A stretch of 64,000 nt of DNA from Pantoea sp. SOD02 (GCF_024707505.1 NZ_CP102604.1:1302001-1366000), one strand, 5' to 3'; counted from the first letter of the stretch, positions 19,323 to 29,513 are shown. Translations and numbers: made by a program. The notes: a model not told the origin generated them from the sequence alone.

Positions 19323-19367
19323 GTTTCTCCTTTGTCACTGACGTCCTCGCGTTGAGGCGTAGTTGAA

Positions 19368-19381
19368 CTGATGTGCATCAA
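19368..19381. promoter_or_regulatory. FNR-type site upstream of moaA
   Basis: CTGAT-N4-ATCAA, one mismatch from the FNR consensus TTGAT-N4-ATCAA. E. coli moaA is induced anaerobically through FNR, which fits; the site could also affect yvcK, which starts about 46 bp away on the other strand. Confidence 0.6.
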
Positions 19382-19431
19382 TATCTGTGATGCATTTTAC
19401 CGTATCCTGTCGCGAAAATGCGGTGAAAAAC

Positions 19432-19457
19432 ACGTTATACATCAAGATATATAGCGA
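19432..19457. promoter_or_regulatory. ModE site upstream of moaA
   Basis: Half-sites GTTATAC (19434-19440) and ATATAGC (19449-19455) with an 8-bp spacer have the same architecture as the modA operator. ModE-molybdate activates moaA in E. coli, so an activating site is likely. Confidence 0.7.
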
Positions 19458-19524
19458 AATTCACTGATGGATGCGAATCGCTAATCGCGCTACCATTCGT
19501 TTTAACCGTGTTGTCCATAATGAC

Positions 19525-19643
19525 AACAAACTCCCAAGCCTGGTTTCCTAAGTCGTTAAAGATATGGAATGCAGGCCGCAGCCTTGAGCTGCCAGGGTGC
19601 AGAAAGAAATGACTGCATCTCCCGACTTTGGAAAGGTGTTCAG
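19525..19643 (+). ncRNA. Moco (molybdenum cofactor) riboswitch of moaA
   Basis: The leader contains ACTCCCAAGCC and GGTTTCC on the 5' side and GACTGCATCTCCCGACTTTG then GAAAGGTGTTCAG just before the start codon. These are the conserved blocks of the Moco RNA motif found before moaA in enterobacteria, where it senses the cofactor and restrains translation. The 3' block contains or masks the ribosome-binding site of the GTG start. The limits are approximate. Confidence 0.8.
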
Positions 19644-20630
19644 GTGCCACAATTTACAGATGCCTACGCGCGCAGCTTTTACTATCTGCGCCTGTCGGTC
19701 ACGGATGTGTGTAACTTCCGTTGTACCTACTGCTTGCCGAATGGCTACAAGCCGAACGGTACGCACAATAAAAGCTTTCTCTCGCTGGATGAGATTCGTC
19801 GCGTGACGCGTGCCTTTGCGGCTGCGGGCACGGAAAAAGTGCGCCTGACGGGCGGCGAACCCTCTATGCGTCGCGATTTCACCGACATCATCGCCGCCGT
19901 GCGAGAAAACGCCGCTATTCGCCAGATCGCGATGACCACCAACGGTTACCGCATGGCGCGTGACGTACGTGCGTGGCGCGCTGCCGGTCTCACCCACATC
20001 AACGTCAGCGTCGATAGCCTCGACGCACGCCAGTTTCACGCCATTACCGGCCAGGACAAATTTGCCGAGGTGATGGCGGGAATCGACGCCGCCTTTGATG
20101 CCGGTTTTGAGAAGGTGAAAGTCAACAGCGTGTTGATGCGCGATGTGAACAGCCACAGTCTCAGCACCTTCCTTGAGTGGCTGCGCCTGCGACCGATTCA
20201 ACTGCGCTTTATCGAACTGATGGAAACCGGCGAAGGCAGCGATCTGTTCCGCCGTCATCACATCTCCGGTGAAGTGATCCGCGATCAGCTGATCATGCAA
20301 GGTTGGCAACGCCAGCCGCGCGGTCGCAGCGACGGCCCGGCGCAGGTGTTCCGTCATCCCGATTATCAGGGCGAAGTGGGCCTGATCATGCCGTACGAGA
20401 AAGATTTCTGTGCCAGCTGCAACCGCCTGCGCGTCTCGGCGCTGGGCAATTTGCATCTGTGCCTGTTTGGCGATGGCGGCGTGTCGCTGCGCGATCTGCT
20501 GGCCTCTGACGATCAGCAAGATGCGTTGCAGGCACGCATTGCGCACAGCCTTGGACAGAAAAAGCAGACGCATTTCCTGCATCAGGGCAACACCGGCATC
20601 ACACAAAATCTCTCCTTTATTGGTGGCTAA
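19644..20630 (+). CDS. moaA: GTP 3',8-cyclase
   Basis: A 328-residue radical-SAM enzyme catalysing the first step of molybdopterin synthesis. The N-terminal cluster is C23, C27, C30 in [11 protein letters not shown], the C-terminal cluster has [10 protein letters not shown] and a later LC, and the required C-terminal GG is present (LSFIGG). I chose the GTG at 19644 (then [17 protein letters not shown]) because it matches the E. coli start and follows the riboswitch; an in-frame ATG 75 bp earlier lies within the riboswitch. First gene of moaABCDE. Confidence 0.95.
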   Translation: MPQFTDAYARSFYYLRLSVTDVCNFRCTYCLPNGYKPNGTHNKSFLSLDEIRRVTRAFAAAGTEKVRLTGGEPSMRRDFTDIIAAVRENAAIRQIAMTTNGYRMARDVRAWRAAGLTHINVSVDSLDARQFHAITGQDKFAEVMAGIDAAFDAGFEKVKVNSVLMRDVNSHSLSTFLEWLRLRPIQLRFIELMETGEGSDLFRRHHISGEVIRDQLIMQGWQRQPRGRSDGPAQVFRHPDYQGEVGLIMPYEKDFCASCNRLRVSALGNLHLCLFGDGGVSLRDLLASDDQQDALQARIAHSLGQKKQTHFLHQGNTGITQNLSFIGG

Positions 20631-20647
20631 ACACAGGAGTTACGGCC

Positions 20648-21163
20648 ATGGGTAAACCTTCTGGCGAATTTGTCGCCTTAAATGTGGCGGTGATGACCGT
20701 CTCGGATAGCCGCGATGCCAGCAATGACACATCCGGCGATTATCTGCGTGAAGCGCTGGCGGAAGCCGGGCATCAGGTGGTGGATCGCACGATTGTGCCG
20801 GATAACCGCTATCGCATTCGCGCCACTGTGTCGCGCTGGATCGCCAGCGACGATGTGCAAGTGGTGATCGTTAACGGCGGCACCGGCTTCAACAGCAAAA
20901 ACAGCACGCCAGAAGCGTTGCTGCCGCTGCTGGACCGCGAAATCGAAGGCTTTGGTGAGCTGTTCCGCATGATCTCCTATGAAGAGATTGGCAGCTCAAC
21001 GCTGCAGTCGCGCGCGGTGGCCGGATTAGCCAATCAGACGCTGATTTTTGCCGTGCCGGGATCGACCAACGCCTGCCGCAGCGCCTGGGAACGCATTATT
21101 GAAGATCAACTGGATGCGCGTACGCGTCCGTGTAATTTCGTCTCACATTTGAAGAAGTTGTAA
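20648..21163 (+). CDS. moaB: MoaB, molybdopterin adenylyltransferase-like protein
   Basis: A 171-residue cytoplasmic protein of the MogA/MoaB fold, with motifs [15 protein letters not shown] and [16 protein letters not shown] (pterin/phosphate binding). In E. coli MoaB is dispensable and its activity is uncertain, while MogA does the adenylation. It starts 17 bp after moaA with AGGAG upstream. Confidence 0.94.
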   Translation: MGKPSGEFVALNVAVMTVSDSRDASNDTSGDYLREALAEAGHQVVDRTIVPDNRYRIRATVSRWIASDDVQVVIVNGGTGFNSKNSTPEALLPLLDREIEGFGELFRMISYEEIGSSTLQSRAVAGLANQTLIFAVPGSTNACRSAWERIIEDQLDARTRPCNFVSHLKKL

Positions 21164-21165
21164 GC

Positions 21166-21651
21166 ATGTCATCGTTAACTCATATCAATGCCGCTGGCGA
21201 AGCCCACATGGTGGATGTCTCTGGCAAAACCGAAACGGTGCGCGAAGCGCAGGCCGAAGCGCTGGTGCTGATGAGCGCCGAAACGCTGCAGATGATTATT
21301 GACGGCAGCCATCACAAAGGTGACGTCTTCGCCACCGCGCGCATCGCCGGTATTCAGGCGGCAAAACGTACCTGGGAACTGATCCCGCTCTGTCATCCGC
21401 TGATGCTGAGCAAAGTGGAAGTCAGTTTGATTGCTGAACCCGAGCACAATCGCGTGCGCGTCACCTCGCTGTGTCGTCTGACGGGCAAAACCGGCGTCGA
21501 GATGGAAGCGTTGACGGCGGCATCCGTCGCGGCGCTGACCATCTATGACATGTGCAAAGCGGTGCAAAAAGACATCGTCATCGACCAATTGCGTTTGCTG
21601 ACTAAAAGCGGCGGCAAGTCCGGCGACTTCAAGGCGGTGAGCCATGATTAA
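21166..21651 (+). CDS. moaC: Cyclic pyranopterin monophosphate synthase
   Basis: A 161-residue enzyme that converts the MoaA product to cyclic pyranopterin monophosphate. It has the start [20 protein letters not shown], the LIPLCHPL motif and the MCKAVQKD segment, with active-site lysines. A hexamer in the cytoplasm. It starts 2 bp after the moaB stop and overlaps moaD by 8 bp. Confidence 0.96.
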   Translation: MSSLTHINAAGEAHMVDVSGKTETVREAQAEALVLMSAETLQMIIDGSHHKGDVFATARIAGIQAAKRTWELIPLCHPLMLSKVEVSLIAEPEHNRVRVTSLCRLTGKTGVEMEALTAASVAALTIYDMCKAVQKDIVIDQLRLLTKSGGKSGDFKAVSHD

Positions 21652-21889
21652 GGTAATGTTTTTTGCTCAGGTGCGTGAATTGACCGGCACCAGCTCACTT
21701 GATTTGGCTCCAGAATATGATGACGTCGCGACATTACGCGCGGCGTTAGCGGAGAAGGGCGATCGCTGGGCGCTGGCGCTGGAATCTGGCAAGCTGCTGG
21801 CGGCGGTAAACCAAACGCTGGTGCCGATGACTCATCCGCTGCGTGCCGGTGATGAAGTGGCCTTTTTCCCGCCGGTCACTGGAGGCTGA
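21644..21889 (+). CDS. moaD: Molybdopterin synthase sulfur-carrier subunit
   Basis: An 81-residue ubiquitin-like protein ending in the essential Gly-Gly (FFPPVTGG). Its C-terminus is adenylated by MoeB, made into a thiocarboxylate, and donates sulfur within the MoaD-MoaE complex. It overlaps moaC by 8 bp and moaE by one base, in keeping with equimolar production. Confidence 0.96.
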   Translation: MIKVMFFAQVRELTGTSSLDLAPEYDDVATLRAALAEKGDRWALALESGKLLAAVNQTLVPMTHPLRAGDEVAFFPPVTGG

Positions 21890-22344
21890 TGATGGAAACG
21901 CGGATTCGTGTGGGTTCAGAGCCGTTCAACGTCGGCGAAGAGTACGAAAAACTCGCCGCCCATGACAGCGACGGCGCGGTTGTCACTTTCACCGGCAAAG
22001 TGCGCAATCACAATCTCGGCGCTAGCGTGGCGGCCTTGACGCTGGAGCACTATCCCGGCATGACGGAAAAAGCGCTGGCCGATATTGTTGAAGATGCGCG
22101 TCAGCGCTGGGCGCTGCAGCAGGTCACGGTGATTCATCGTGTTGGCGAACTGTTCCCCGGCGATGAGATCGTGTTTGTGGGCGTCAGCAGCGCGCATCGT
22201 AGCAGCGCCTTCGCTGCCACTGAGTTCATCATGGATTACCTGAAAACCCGCGCACCGTTCTGGAAGCGCGAAGCTACCGCTGCAGGCGATCGCTGGGTCG
22301 ATGCCCGCGACAGCGATCATCAGGCTGCTGAGCGCTGGAGCTAG
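21889..22344 (+). CDS. moaE: Molybdopterin synthase catalytic subunit
   Basis: A 151-residue protein with family motifs GAVVTFTGKVRNHN, LEHYPGM and RAPFWKRE (catalytic lysine in the last). It transfers two sulfurs from MoaD thiocarboxylate to precursor Z. Two adjacent ATGs are possible starts (21889 and 21892); the second gives a start closer to E. coli MoaE. It ends the moa operon. Confidence 0.95.
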   Translation: MMETRIRVGSEPFNVGEEYEKLAAHDSDGAVVTFTGKVRNHNLGASVAALTLEHYPGMTEKALADIVEDARQRWALQQVTVIHRVGELFPGDEIVFVGVSSAHRSSAFAATEFIMDYLKTRAPFWKREATAAGDRWVDARDSDHQAAERWS

Positions 22345-22424
22345 CGCGCAAAATCCTCCGGCTCCGATAGCGGCAGGCCACTGAAAACGTTAAGGTACGG
22401 TTTTTGTTGGCGTCAGGGAGCAGG

Positions 22425-23519
22425 ATGAACACGAGCAAGATGATGAAAGGCGCAGCATTGCTGGCTGCGCTGGTGCTGGTTGGTTGTAGCACCAAAAAAG
22501 AGCCGCAGGTGCCTGCACGTCAGCCCGCCGATGTGAAAAGCCAAATCCAGCAGTTGTTGCCCAGCGACGTTAAGCAAAAGTCCGCCTGGGCCGACGACAT
22601 CTATACCGCGTTCCGCGTGCAGCAAATCGATGCCAGCGTCAGCAACATCTGCGCGGTAATTGCCGTCACCGATCAGGAGTCCAACTTCAGTGCTGATGCG
22701 GAAGTACCGGGCTTACCGAAAATCGCATGGGGCGAAATCGATCGCCGCGCCGCCAAAGTACACGTTCCGGCATTTCTGGTGCGCACCGCGCTGCTGATCA
22801 AATCGCCGAACGGTGAAAGCTATGCCGCGCGTCTGGATAAAGTGCGCAGCGAGAAAGAACTGAGCGCCATCTTTGATGATTTCATCGATATGGTGCCGAT
22901 GGGGCAGAAACTGTTTGGCAACCTTAACCCGATTCATACCGGCGGGCCGATGCAGGTCAGCATTGAGTTTGCGGAAGCGCACGCCAAAGGCTATCCGTAT
23001 GCGGTTGACGGTTCGATTCGTCGAGAAGTCTTCACCCGTCGCGGTGGTATCTACTTCGGCACGCTGCATCTGCTCGGCTATCCAGCTGATTATAGCCAGC
23101 CGCTCTATCGCTTTGCTGATTTCAACGCCGGTTGGTACGCCAGTCGCAACGCGGCATTCCAGGCGGCAATTGCGCGCGCCAGCGGCATCAAGCTGGAACT
23201 GGATGGCGACTTGATTATGTATGGCAGCGAGCAGGCCGGCTCCACCGAACTGGCGGTACGCAGTCTGAGCAAGCAGCTGGATATGAGCAATCGTGAAATC
23301 CGCCGCGATCTGGAGAAGGGCGACAGCGAAGATTTTGCCAAAAGCACGCTGTGGAAGCAGACCTTTATTCTTGCCGATAAGATGGCCGGAAAACGTCTGC
23401 CGCGCGAAATGCTGCCGGGCATCAAGCTGGAGAGCCCGAAAATCACCCGCAATCTCACCACCGCGTGGTTTGCCCAGCGCGTTAATGGCCGCTATCAACA
23501 GTGCTTGACGCGCCGTTGA
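22425..23519 (+). CDS. yaiW: YaiW-like DUF1615 lipoprotein
   Basis: A 364-residue protein with a lipoprotein signal (MNTSKMMKGAALLAALVLVGC, lipid on C21), so anchored in the envelope. The rest matches E. coli YaiW (DUF1615) along its length, including VTDQESNF, KIAWGEIDRRA, LNPIHTGGPMQVS and ESPKITRNLTTAWFA. YaiW has been linked to uptake of proline-rich peptides with SbmA in E. coli; its biochemical activity is unknown. The QESNF and IHTGGPMQVS segments recall lysozyme-like folds, only an impression. The ATG at 22425 is preferred because it starts the signal peptide and has GGGAG upstream. In E. coli yaiW is next to sbmA, not moa. Confidence 0.85.
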   Translation: MNTSKMMKGAALLAALVLVGCSTKKEPQVPARQPADVKSQIQQLLPSDVKQKSAWADDIYTAFRVQQIDASVSNICAVIAVTDQESNFSADAEVPGLPKIAWGEIDRRAAKVHVPAFLVRTALLIKSPNGESYAARLDKVRSEKELSAIFDDFIDMVPMGQKLFGNLNPIHTGGPMQVSIEFAEAHAKGYPYAVDGSIRREVFTRRGGIYFGTLHLLGYPADYSQPLYRFADFNAGWYASRNAAFQAAIARASGIKLELDGDLIMYGSEQAGSTELAVRSLSKQLDMSNREIRRDLEKGDSEDFAKSTLWKQTFILADKMAGKRLPREMLPGIKLESPKITRNLTTAWFAQRVNGRYQQCLTRR

Positions 23520-23582
23520 CGCAAACGGGTGTACACTCCACACTTACAGAGTTTGTTAACGTAAAAGCTAATGAGGCGCTTC

Positions 23583-24290
23583 ATGGATCGATATCCACGT
23601 AATGATTCAATCGTGCAGCAGGCATCCACCTCGCTGCAGACCTACATGGCGCAGGTGTATGGCTGGATGACCTGCGGCTTGCTGCTCACCGCGTTTGTTT
23701 CGTGGTTTGCTGCGAACAACGATCAGGTTATGTTTTTCATTTTTGCTAACCGAGTTGTTTTTTACGGCTTGATTATTGCGCAATTGGGATTGGTTTTTGT
23801 GTTGTCGGGCATGGTTCACCGCTTAAGTGGCACAGTAGCAACCAGTCTTTTTATGCTCTATTCAGCACTCACGGGTCTGACTTTAGCCAGTATTTTCCGT
23901 ATTTACACAGACACATCCATAGCAAGCACCTTCTTTATAACGGCAGGTATGTTCGGTGCGATGAGTTTATATGGTTACACCACTAAGCGTGACTTAACTC
24001 GTTTGGGCAGTCTGCTCTTTATGGCGTTGATTGGTATCGTACTGGCGTCGCTAGTGAATTTCTGGTTAAAAAGCTCGGCACTAATGCAAGCGATTACCTA
24101 TATCGGCGTGGTAGTGTTTGTCGGCTTAACCGCCTATGACACGCAGAAGCTGAAGGCGATTGGCGAGAACATCAACGTCAATGATAAAGAGAACCTGCGT
24201 CGCACTTCCATCATGGGCGCGCTGACGCTGTATCTCGACTTCATCAACCTGTTCCTGATGTTGCTGCGCATCTTCGGCAACCGCCGCTAA
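23583..24290 (+). CDS. ybhL: BAX inhibitor-1/YccA-family membrane protein
   Basis: A 235-residue inner-membrane protein with seven hydrophobic segments and the family ending GLTAYDTQKLK...LYLDFINLFLMLLRIFG. It matches E. coli YbhL, whose function is unproven (BI-1-family calcium-leak channels are relatives). I chose the ATG at 23583 (MDRYPRNDSIVQQ) with GAGG upstream over one 12 bp earlier, as it matches E. coli. An inverted REP pair lies past the stop codon. Confidence 0.9.
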   Translation: MDRYPRNDSIVQQASTSLQTYMAQVYGWMTCGLLLTAFVSWFAANNDQVMFFIFANRVVFYGLIIAQLGLVFVLSGMVHRLSGTVATSLFMLYSALTGLTLASIFRIYTDTSIASTFFITAGMFGAMSLYGYTTKRDLTRLGSLLFMALIGIVLASLVNFWLKSSALMQAITYIGVVVFVGLTAYDTQKLKAIGENINVNDKENLRRTSIMGALTLYLDFINLFLMLLRIFGNRR

Positions 24291-24305
24291 TCCTCGTATA
24301 TCTTC

Positions 24306-24354
24306 GTAGGGTCGCCATTCATGGCGACCAGGTCGGCATAAATGCCGACCCTAC
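24306..24354. repeat. GTAG-REP inverted pair, tails inward (ybhL/ybhN junction)
   Basis: A plus copy at 24306-24329 and a minus copy of the variant arm type GGTCGGCAT/ATGCCGACC at 24331-24354, one base apart. Flanking TATCTTC and GAGGATA continue the pairing outward. It lies in a convergent gap. Confidence 0.9.
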
Positions 24355-24362
24355 GAGGATAT

Positions 24363-25337
24363 TTACCGCGAAACCGATTTCTCCATCTTCTGCTCATTCT
24401 TCTGCCGCAAATGCTTCGCGCGGCTCTCCAGCCACAAATAGAGCACCAGCGCCACCAACAGCGGCAGAATAAAGTAGAGCACGCGGTAAGCCAGCAGCGC
24501 CGCGATAATGCTGCCGTGCGAGGCATGTTGCCCACTCAGCAGCGCCAAAAATACCGCTTCCAGTACGCCAATCCCGGCCGGAATATGAATAATCACGCCC
24601 GCGATACTGCTGATCAACAGCACGCCTAACACAATCGGATAATCCACCTGACGCGCCAGCAGCAGCCAGATAATCATGCCCATCACCATCCAGTTGGCGC
24701 AGGAGACGGCAAACTGGAACAGCGCCATGCGCAGCGAAGGCAGCTGCAGGTGCTGGCCTTTTACCGTCCAGCGGCGCTTCTTCGCAAAGGCGCACGCCCA
24801 CAAATAGACCGCCACCATCACCAGTAGCACCGCGCCAATAATGCGCAGCGTGGTTTCGCCAATGAACCAGCCGGAAGGAATCGGCACCATGCCCGCCGCA
24901 AACACCACGCCGGCCAGCAGAATATAGCCGAGCCAATTGGTGGCGATGCTCAGCGAGAAAATGCGCGTAATGGTGTTTCCCGGCAAACCGAGTCGCGAGT
25001 AGAGCCGATAACGCATCGCCACGCCGCCAACCCAGGTGCTGAGCGTCAGGTTGAAGGCATAACAGATAAACGACACCAGCATCACCTGACGCTTCGCCAG
25101 CTTATGGCCGCAGTACGCGCGTCCAATCAGGTCGTAAAGGCCATAAGTCAGATAACTCACCACCACCAGCGCGGCAGCGCTCAGCACCACATAGCGGTTG
25201 TAGCCGACGATGACGGTATAGACGTCTTCCCAATTCACCTTGCGCGCATACACCACCAGCAGCACAATCACCGCGATAAAAAACAGCCAGGTGAGGATTT
25301 TCTTCGCCAGTTGCCAGCGCGGATTCTTTTTCGACAT
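24363..25337 (-). CDS. ybhN: YbhN, flippase-like (UPF0104/LPG-synthase TM family) membrane protein
   Basis: A 324-residue polytopic inner-membrane protein with about eight hydrophobic segments, in the family of the transmembrane domain of lysylphosphatidylglycerol synthase. The basic N-terminus ([13 protein letters not shown]) and basic C-terminus are cytoplasmic by charge. Function is unknown in E. coli. The start overlaps the clsB stop by one base (TAATG), and linkage with ybhP and clsB suggests a part in phospholipid handling. Confidence 0.88.
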   Translation of the reverse strand: MSKKNPRWQLAKKILTWLFFIAVIVLLVVYARKVNWEDVYTVIVGYNRYVVLSAAALVVVSYLTYGLYDLIGRAYCGHKLAKRQVMLVSFICYAFNLTLSTWVGGVAMRYRLYSRLGLPGNTITRIFSLSIATNWLGYILLAGVVFAAGMVPIPSGWFIGETTLRIIGAVLLVMVAVYLWACAFAKKRRWTVKGQHLQLPSLRMALFQFAVSCANWMVMGMIIWLLLARQVDYPIVLGVLLISSIAGVIIHIPAGIGVLEAVFLALLSGQHASHGSIIAALLAYRVLYFILPLLVALVLYLWLESRAKHLRQKNEQKMEKSVSR

Positions 25338-26581
25338 TAAGGTTTCGCTCCTGGATTATCGGCTTCAACCCGATCCTGGGTTTCCATTTCAGGTTGCACC
25401 GGCGGCGCAACCTGCGACAAGCGCGGCGTATGCGCAGGCAACCAACCGGCTATAGCCGGGAAGTGGCGTAAAAAGTGGAACACAATCACGCCTTTGGTCA
25501 GTTGCCACCAGTTGCGCGGCGGCAGCTTGTCATCTTCCACGCGCACGCAGTCCTGCTGAATCAGCAACTCCAGATTGTCGCGCAGCGTCTGGTTGAAGGC
25601 GCGATCGTGCACCATCAAGTTGGCTTCCAGATTGAGGGATAAACTCAATGGATCGAGGTTGCTCGAGCCGACGGTGGACCACTGCTGATCCTGCACCGCA
25701 ATTTTGCCGTGCAGCGGGCGGCGGCAGTATTCATACACTTCCACGCCACCATCGACCAAATAGTTGTACAGCAGCTCGGCGCCAACTTTAACGATCGGCA
25801 TATCGGGTTCGCCCTGCACAATCAGCCTGACGCGCACGCCGCGCTGTGCCGCGCTCCGCATCTCACGCAGCAAACGATAGCCGGGGAAGAAGTAGGCGTT
25901 GGCGATGATCACATCCTTCTGTGCTTTGCGCAGCATGGCGAGATAGTGCTGCTCAATGTCGTCGCGGTGTTCGTCGTTATCGCGATAGACAAACAGCACC
26001 TGCGCTTCACCGGGCATGGCGTTAACCGCCGGACGATGTGAACGCGCGCCCCACCAGCGCCGCGTGTGCTGTTCGCTGCCCATCTGTTGCTGCACGTATT
26101 GGGCAATATCCAGCACCACCGGGCCTTTCACCTCCACCGCATAATCTTGTTTGGCTTGCGCGCCAAAATCGGTGTTGTGCTCGGCGGAGAAGTTGATGCC
26201 GCCGACAAAGGCGATCGCTTCATCGACCACCACAATTTTGCGGTGCAGACGACGGAACACGTTGGTGCGCATGCCGAGCACCAGCGGACGCGGATCGTAA
26301 TAGATAAAGCGCACGCCAGCGGCGGTCAGGCTATTAACAAATCGATCGGACAGATCTGGCGAGCCGTAGCCATCGACCATCACTTCAACTTTCACTCCAC
26401 GCTGCGCTGCGTTAAGCAACGCTTCGTGCAGGTCGTTACCCACTTCATCTTCAAACAGAATAAAGGTTTCCAGCAGCAGCGTGCGCTCGGCGCGCTGAAT
26501 CGCGCCTAACACGCGCGGGAAAAATGCGTCACCGTTCTCAAGCAAACGGAGCTGATTACCGTCGCGCCAATTGAAACTCAT
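25337..26581 (-). CDS. clsB: Cardiolipin synthase B
   Basis: A 414-residue phospholipase-D-superfamily enzyme with two HKD motifs, [16 protein letters not shown] and [20 protein letters not shown]. It makes cardiolipin from phosphatidylglycerol and, in E. coli, phosphatidylglycerol from phosphatidylethanolamine with help from YbhP. The ATG at 26581 ([17 protein letters not shown]) matches the E. coli start and has GGTGGAG upstream; a longer frame adds 16 unrelated residues. It overlaps ybhP by 4 bp and ybhN by 1 bp. Confidence 0.95.
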   Translation of the reverse strand: MSFNWRDGNQLRLLENGDAFFPRVLGAIQRAERTLLLETFILFEDEVGNDLHEALLNAAQRGVKVEVMVDGYGSPDLSDRFVNSLTAAGVRFIYYDPRPLVLGMRTNVFRRLHRKIVVVDEAIAFVGGINFSAEHNTDFGAQAKQDYAVEVKGPVVLDIAQYVQQQMGSEQHTRRWWGARSHRPAVNAMPGEAQVLFVYRDNDEHRDDIEQHYLAMLRKAQKDVIIANAYFFPGYRLLREMRSAAQRGVRVRLIVQGEPDMPIVKVGAELLYNYLVDGGVEVYEYCRRPLHGKIAVQDQQWSTVGSSNLDPLSLSLNLEANLMVHDRAFNQTLRDNLELLIQQDCVRVEDDKLPPRNWWQLTKGVIVFHFLRHFPAIAGWLPAHTPRLSQVAPPVQPEMETQDRVEADNPGAKP

Positions 26582-27339
26582 AGGAAAATCTCCACCGCTA
26601 ATGGCGCATGATCGGACAGGTGTGACCAAGGTTTAACCGGCAGCGCCCACGGCTTACTTACCGTGGCGTTGCGGATGTAGATACGATCAAGCCTTAACAG
26701 CGGAAAACGTGCCGGAAAGGTGCGGGCAGGGCGGCCGGTTTTGATACTGAACACTTCCTCTAAGCCCACCGCGCGCTTGAGAAAGCGATTAGCGCTGACC
26801 TGCCAGTCATTAAAATCACCGGCCACCACCAAGGGCGCATCGGGTGGCAGCGTATCGATGAAGTCGCACATCATCTTCATCTGCGCCTGACGATGTTTCT
26901 CTTTCAGACCGAGATGCACGCAGAACACATGCAGCGGCTCAGCACGATCCGGCAGGCGAATTTGGCAGTGCAACATGCCGCGCTTTTCACTTCCGGCGAC
27001 GGAAATATCGCGGTTTTCATATTCAACGATGGGAAATCGTGACAATATCGCGTTCCCGTGATGTCCTTCGGGATAAACGGCGTTGCGGCCATAGGCGAAA
27101 TCGTCCCACATGGTATCGGCCAGAAACTCGTAATGTGAGGTTTCCGGCCAGTTTTCGATGTGCAGTGAATGGATAGCGTGGGTGCCCATCACCTCTTGCA
27201 GGAAGACAATATCCGCTGATGTCGCGCGGACAGCGTCACGCAATTCCGGCAGGATAAAGCGGCGATTAAAGCTGGTGAACCCCTTGTGGGTATTGATCGT
27301 CAGGACTTTAAATGAAAATCCTTGCGTATTTTGTGGCAT
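26578..27339 (-). CDS. ybhP: YbhP, endonuclease/exonuclease/phosphatase-family protein
   Basis: A 253-residue protein of the EEP (DNase I-like) superfamily with conserved segments [25 protein letters not shown] and the final [11 protein letters not shown]. In E. coli it improves ClsB-dependent conversion of phosphatidylethanolamine to phosphatidylglycerol. It is the first gene of a tightly overlapping ybhP-clsB-ybhN operon and is divergent from ybhQ. Confidence 0.92.
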   Translation of the reverse strand: MPQNTQGFSFKVLTINTHKGFTSFNRRFILPELRDAVRATSADIVFLQEVMGTHAIHSLHIENWPETSHYEFLADTMWDDFAYGRNAVYPEGHHGNAILSRFPIVEYENRDISVAGSEKRGMLHCQIRLPDRAEPLHVFCVHLGLKEKHRQAQMKMMCDFIDTLPPDAPLVVAGDFNDWQVSANRFLKRAVGLEEVFSIKTGRPARTFPARFPLLRLDRIYIRNATVSKPWALPVKPWSHLSDHAPLAVEIFL

Positions 27340-27516
27340 ACTTCGACGCGCTCCTTTTCATCATCAACAGCACAAAGTGTAGTCTTTGTCACAAATGGGT
27401 GGTGTTAAGGGCAGAAAATTAGGGCGTAATCCGAAATTTGCTTTACATTGAGGACGTTCGTCTGGCCTCCAGCCAGATACACTTGGGCGACCTGTTGGGT
27501 CTGCCAGGAGAAGAGA

Positions 27517-27909
27517 ATGAAATGGTCTAATCGTGTTCAGATTGTTACCGGACAAACCTGTTTGCACATTGCAATGCACCTGCTGGTGATTGCCGCGCTG
27601 GTTTGGGGCTGGAAACATAGGGCGCTGGTTGAAGTGAGCAGTACCCTGGTGGCAGCTTATGCGGTGGTATTTATTACCATGCTGGTCATGCAGCGTAGTG
27701 CCCGTTTACGTAGAATGGGTGATTCCCTCGAAGAGGTGACCACCACGTACTACTTTGGCGCAGCGATGTTAACGCTGTTCCTGATCTCCCGCTTTATCCA
27801 CAACAATCTGCTGATTGGTATCCTCGGCGTGGTGATGTTGGTGGGACCGGCGCTGGTATCACTGCTGGCGAAAGAGCCGGTCCAGCGCATCGAGAAGAAG
27901 CGCAGTTGA
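27517..27909 (+). CDS. ybhQ: YbhQ, four-helix inner-membrane protein
   Basis: A 130-residue membrane protein with about four hydrophobic segments, a match to E. coli YbhQ (MKW start, EEVTTTYYFGAA and LGVVMLVGPALVSLLAK). The function is unknown. The ATG at 27517 has AGGAG at 27506-27510; an open frame extends 23 codons upstream without similarity. A terminator follows. Confidence 0.88.
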   Translation: MKWSNRVQIVTGQTCLHIAMHLLVIAALVWGWKHRALVEVSSTLVAAYAVVFITMLVMQRSARLRRMGDSLEEVTTTYYFGAAMLTLFLISRFIHNNLLIGILGVVMLVGPALVSLLAKEPVQRIEKKRS

Positions 27910-27941
27910 TCAATTAGGGACCGCAACCCTGCGGACCTGAC

Positions 27942-27971
27942 AAAAAGGAGCCAAATGCGGCTCCTTTTTTT
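27942..27971 (+). terminator. Intrinsic terminator of ybhQ
   Basis: AAAAAGGAGCC, loop AAATGC, GGCTCCTTTTTTT. Strong hairpin with U-tract; the A-run on the other side could make it work on both strands. Confidence 0.92.
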
Positions 27972-28124
27972 ATGGATGCTGTACGCGCGGAAAGCTGCTA
28001 AACTCGCGCCCTTACGCATGGTAGTTTGTGCCCTTTTCACACGTGAGCCCCGCGCTTGCGTCATATCCCTCCTGAAAACTACATCGCCTACGGCGATCAG
28101 GACGGTTCGGAGTAATACACCTGC

Positions 28125-29513
28125 ATGTCATTTGACTCTCTCGGCTTAAGTGCCGATATTTTGCGTGCGGTAGCAGAACAAGGCTACCAAGAGCCGACGC
28201 CAATTCAGCGTCAGGCAATTCCTGTGGTGCTGGCTGGTCGTGACCTGCTGGCGAGCGCCCAAACCGGCACCGGTAAAACCGCCGGCTTTACGCTGCCATT
28301 GCTGCAGCGTCTGACTGCAAAACCGTCCACGGCGCGTGGCCGCCGTCCGGTGCGTGCGTTGATTCTGACCCCGACCCGCGAACTGGCGGCTCAGGTTGGC
28401 GAGAACGTGCGTGAGTACAGCCAATATCTGGATATCCGTTCGCTGGTGGTCTTCGGCGGCGTGAGCATCAACCCGCAGATGATGAAACTGCGCGGCGGCG
28501 TTGACGTGCTGGTAGCAACACCGGGCCGTCTGCTCGATCTGGCACACCAGAACGCGGTTGATCTGTCACAGGTTGAAATCCTTGTGCTGGATGAAGCGGA
28601 TCGTATGCTCGACATGGGCTTCATCCACGACATCCGTCGCGTGCTGGCGCGTCTGCCTGCTAAGCGTCAGAACCTGCTGTTCTCTGCCACCTTCTCTGAC
28701 GAGATCAAAACGCTGGCGGAAAAACTGCTCACCAACCCAGAACAGGTTGAAGTTGCGCGTCGTAACACCGCATCTGAGCAGGTTTCACAGCAAGTGCATT
28801 TCGTGGATAAGAAGCGCAAGCGGGAACTGCTGTCGCTGATGATTGGTCGTGATAACTGGCAGCAAGTGCTGGTCTTCACCCGTACCAAACACGGCGCCAA
28901 CCACCTGGCTGAACAGCTGAACAAAGACGGCATCACCGCCGCCGCGATCCACGGCAACAAGAGCCAGGGCGCACGTACCCGTGCATTGGCTGACTTCAAA
29001 TCTGGCGGTATTCGCGTGTTGGTTGCCACCGACATCGCGGCGCGTGGTCTGGATATCGAAGAGCTGCCACACGTGGTGAACTACGAGCTGCCAAACGTGG
29101 CGGAAGATTACGTGCACCGTATCGGTCGTACCGGCCGTGCGGCTGCTACCGGCGCGGCACTGTCGCTGGTGTGTGTTGATGAACACAAACTGCTGCGTGA
29201 CATTGAGCGTCTGCTGAAGCGTGAAATCCCACGCATCGAGCTGCCTGGTTTCGAAGTCGATCCAAGCATCAAAGCCGAGCCAATCCAGAACGGTCGTCAG
29301 CAGCAGGGCGGCGGTCGCGGTCAAGGTGGACGCGGTCAAGGGCAGGGTCGCGGACAGGGCGGCAACGTCTCTCGCCCGCACAGCGGCAACGCACCACGTC
29401 CGCAGGGTGAAGCGCGTTCAGCGCGTCGTCCAGCGCAGGGCGCAAGCCAGGCCGCGCCAGCCGCCAACAGCGGTCGTCGTCGTCCGGCACCGAAGAAAAC
29501 CGGGAACGCCTAA
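28125..29513 (+). CDS. rhlE: DEAD-box RNA helicase RhlE
   Basis: A 462-residue helicase with motif I AQTGTGKT (45-52), DEAD (156-159), SAT (187-189) and HRIGRTGR in the second RecA domain. A C-terminal tail (about 385-462) is rich in Gly, Arg and Gln with [15 protein letters not shown] repeats and likely binds RNA. The core is very close to E. coli RhlE, which acts in ribosome assembly and RNA turnover. The tail differs, as usual. dusC begins 4 bp after the stop codon. Confidence 0.96.
   Translation: MSFDSLGLSADILRAVAEQGYQEPTPIQRQAIPVVLAGRDLLASAQTGTGKTAGFTLPLLQRLTAKPSTARGRRPVRALILTPTRELAAQVGENVREYSQYLDIRSLVVFGGVSINPQMMKLRGGVDVLVATPGRLLDLAHQNAVDLSQVEILVLDEADRMLDMGFIHDIRRVLARLPAKRQNLLFSATFSDEIKTLAEKLLTNPEQVEVARRNTASEQVSQQVHFVDKKRKRELLSLMIGRDNWQQVLVFTRTKHGANHLAEQLNKDGITAAAIHGNKSQGARTRALADFKSGGIRVLVATDIAARGLDIEELPHVVNYELPNVAEDYVHRIGRTGRAAATGAALSLVCVDEHKLLRDIERLLKREIPRIELPGFEVDPSIKAEPIQNGRQQQGGGRGQGGRGQGQGRGQGGNVSRPHSGNAPRPQGEARSARRPAQGASQAAPAANSGRRRPAPKKTGNA

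Noticed and set aside
19548..20606. Long open frame of 352 codons opposite moaA
   Set aside because: It is antisense to a clear moaA and shows no domain; a shadow of high-GC coding DNA.
22713..23543. Long open frame opposite the yaiW-like gene
   Set aside because: Antisense shadow; the plus-strand lipoprotein has family similarity over its length.
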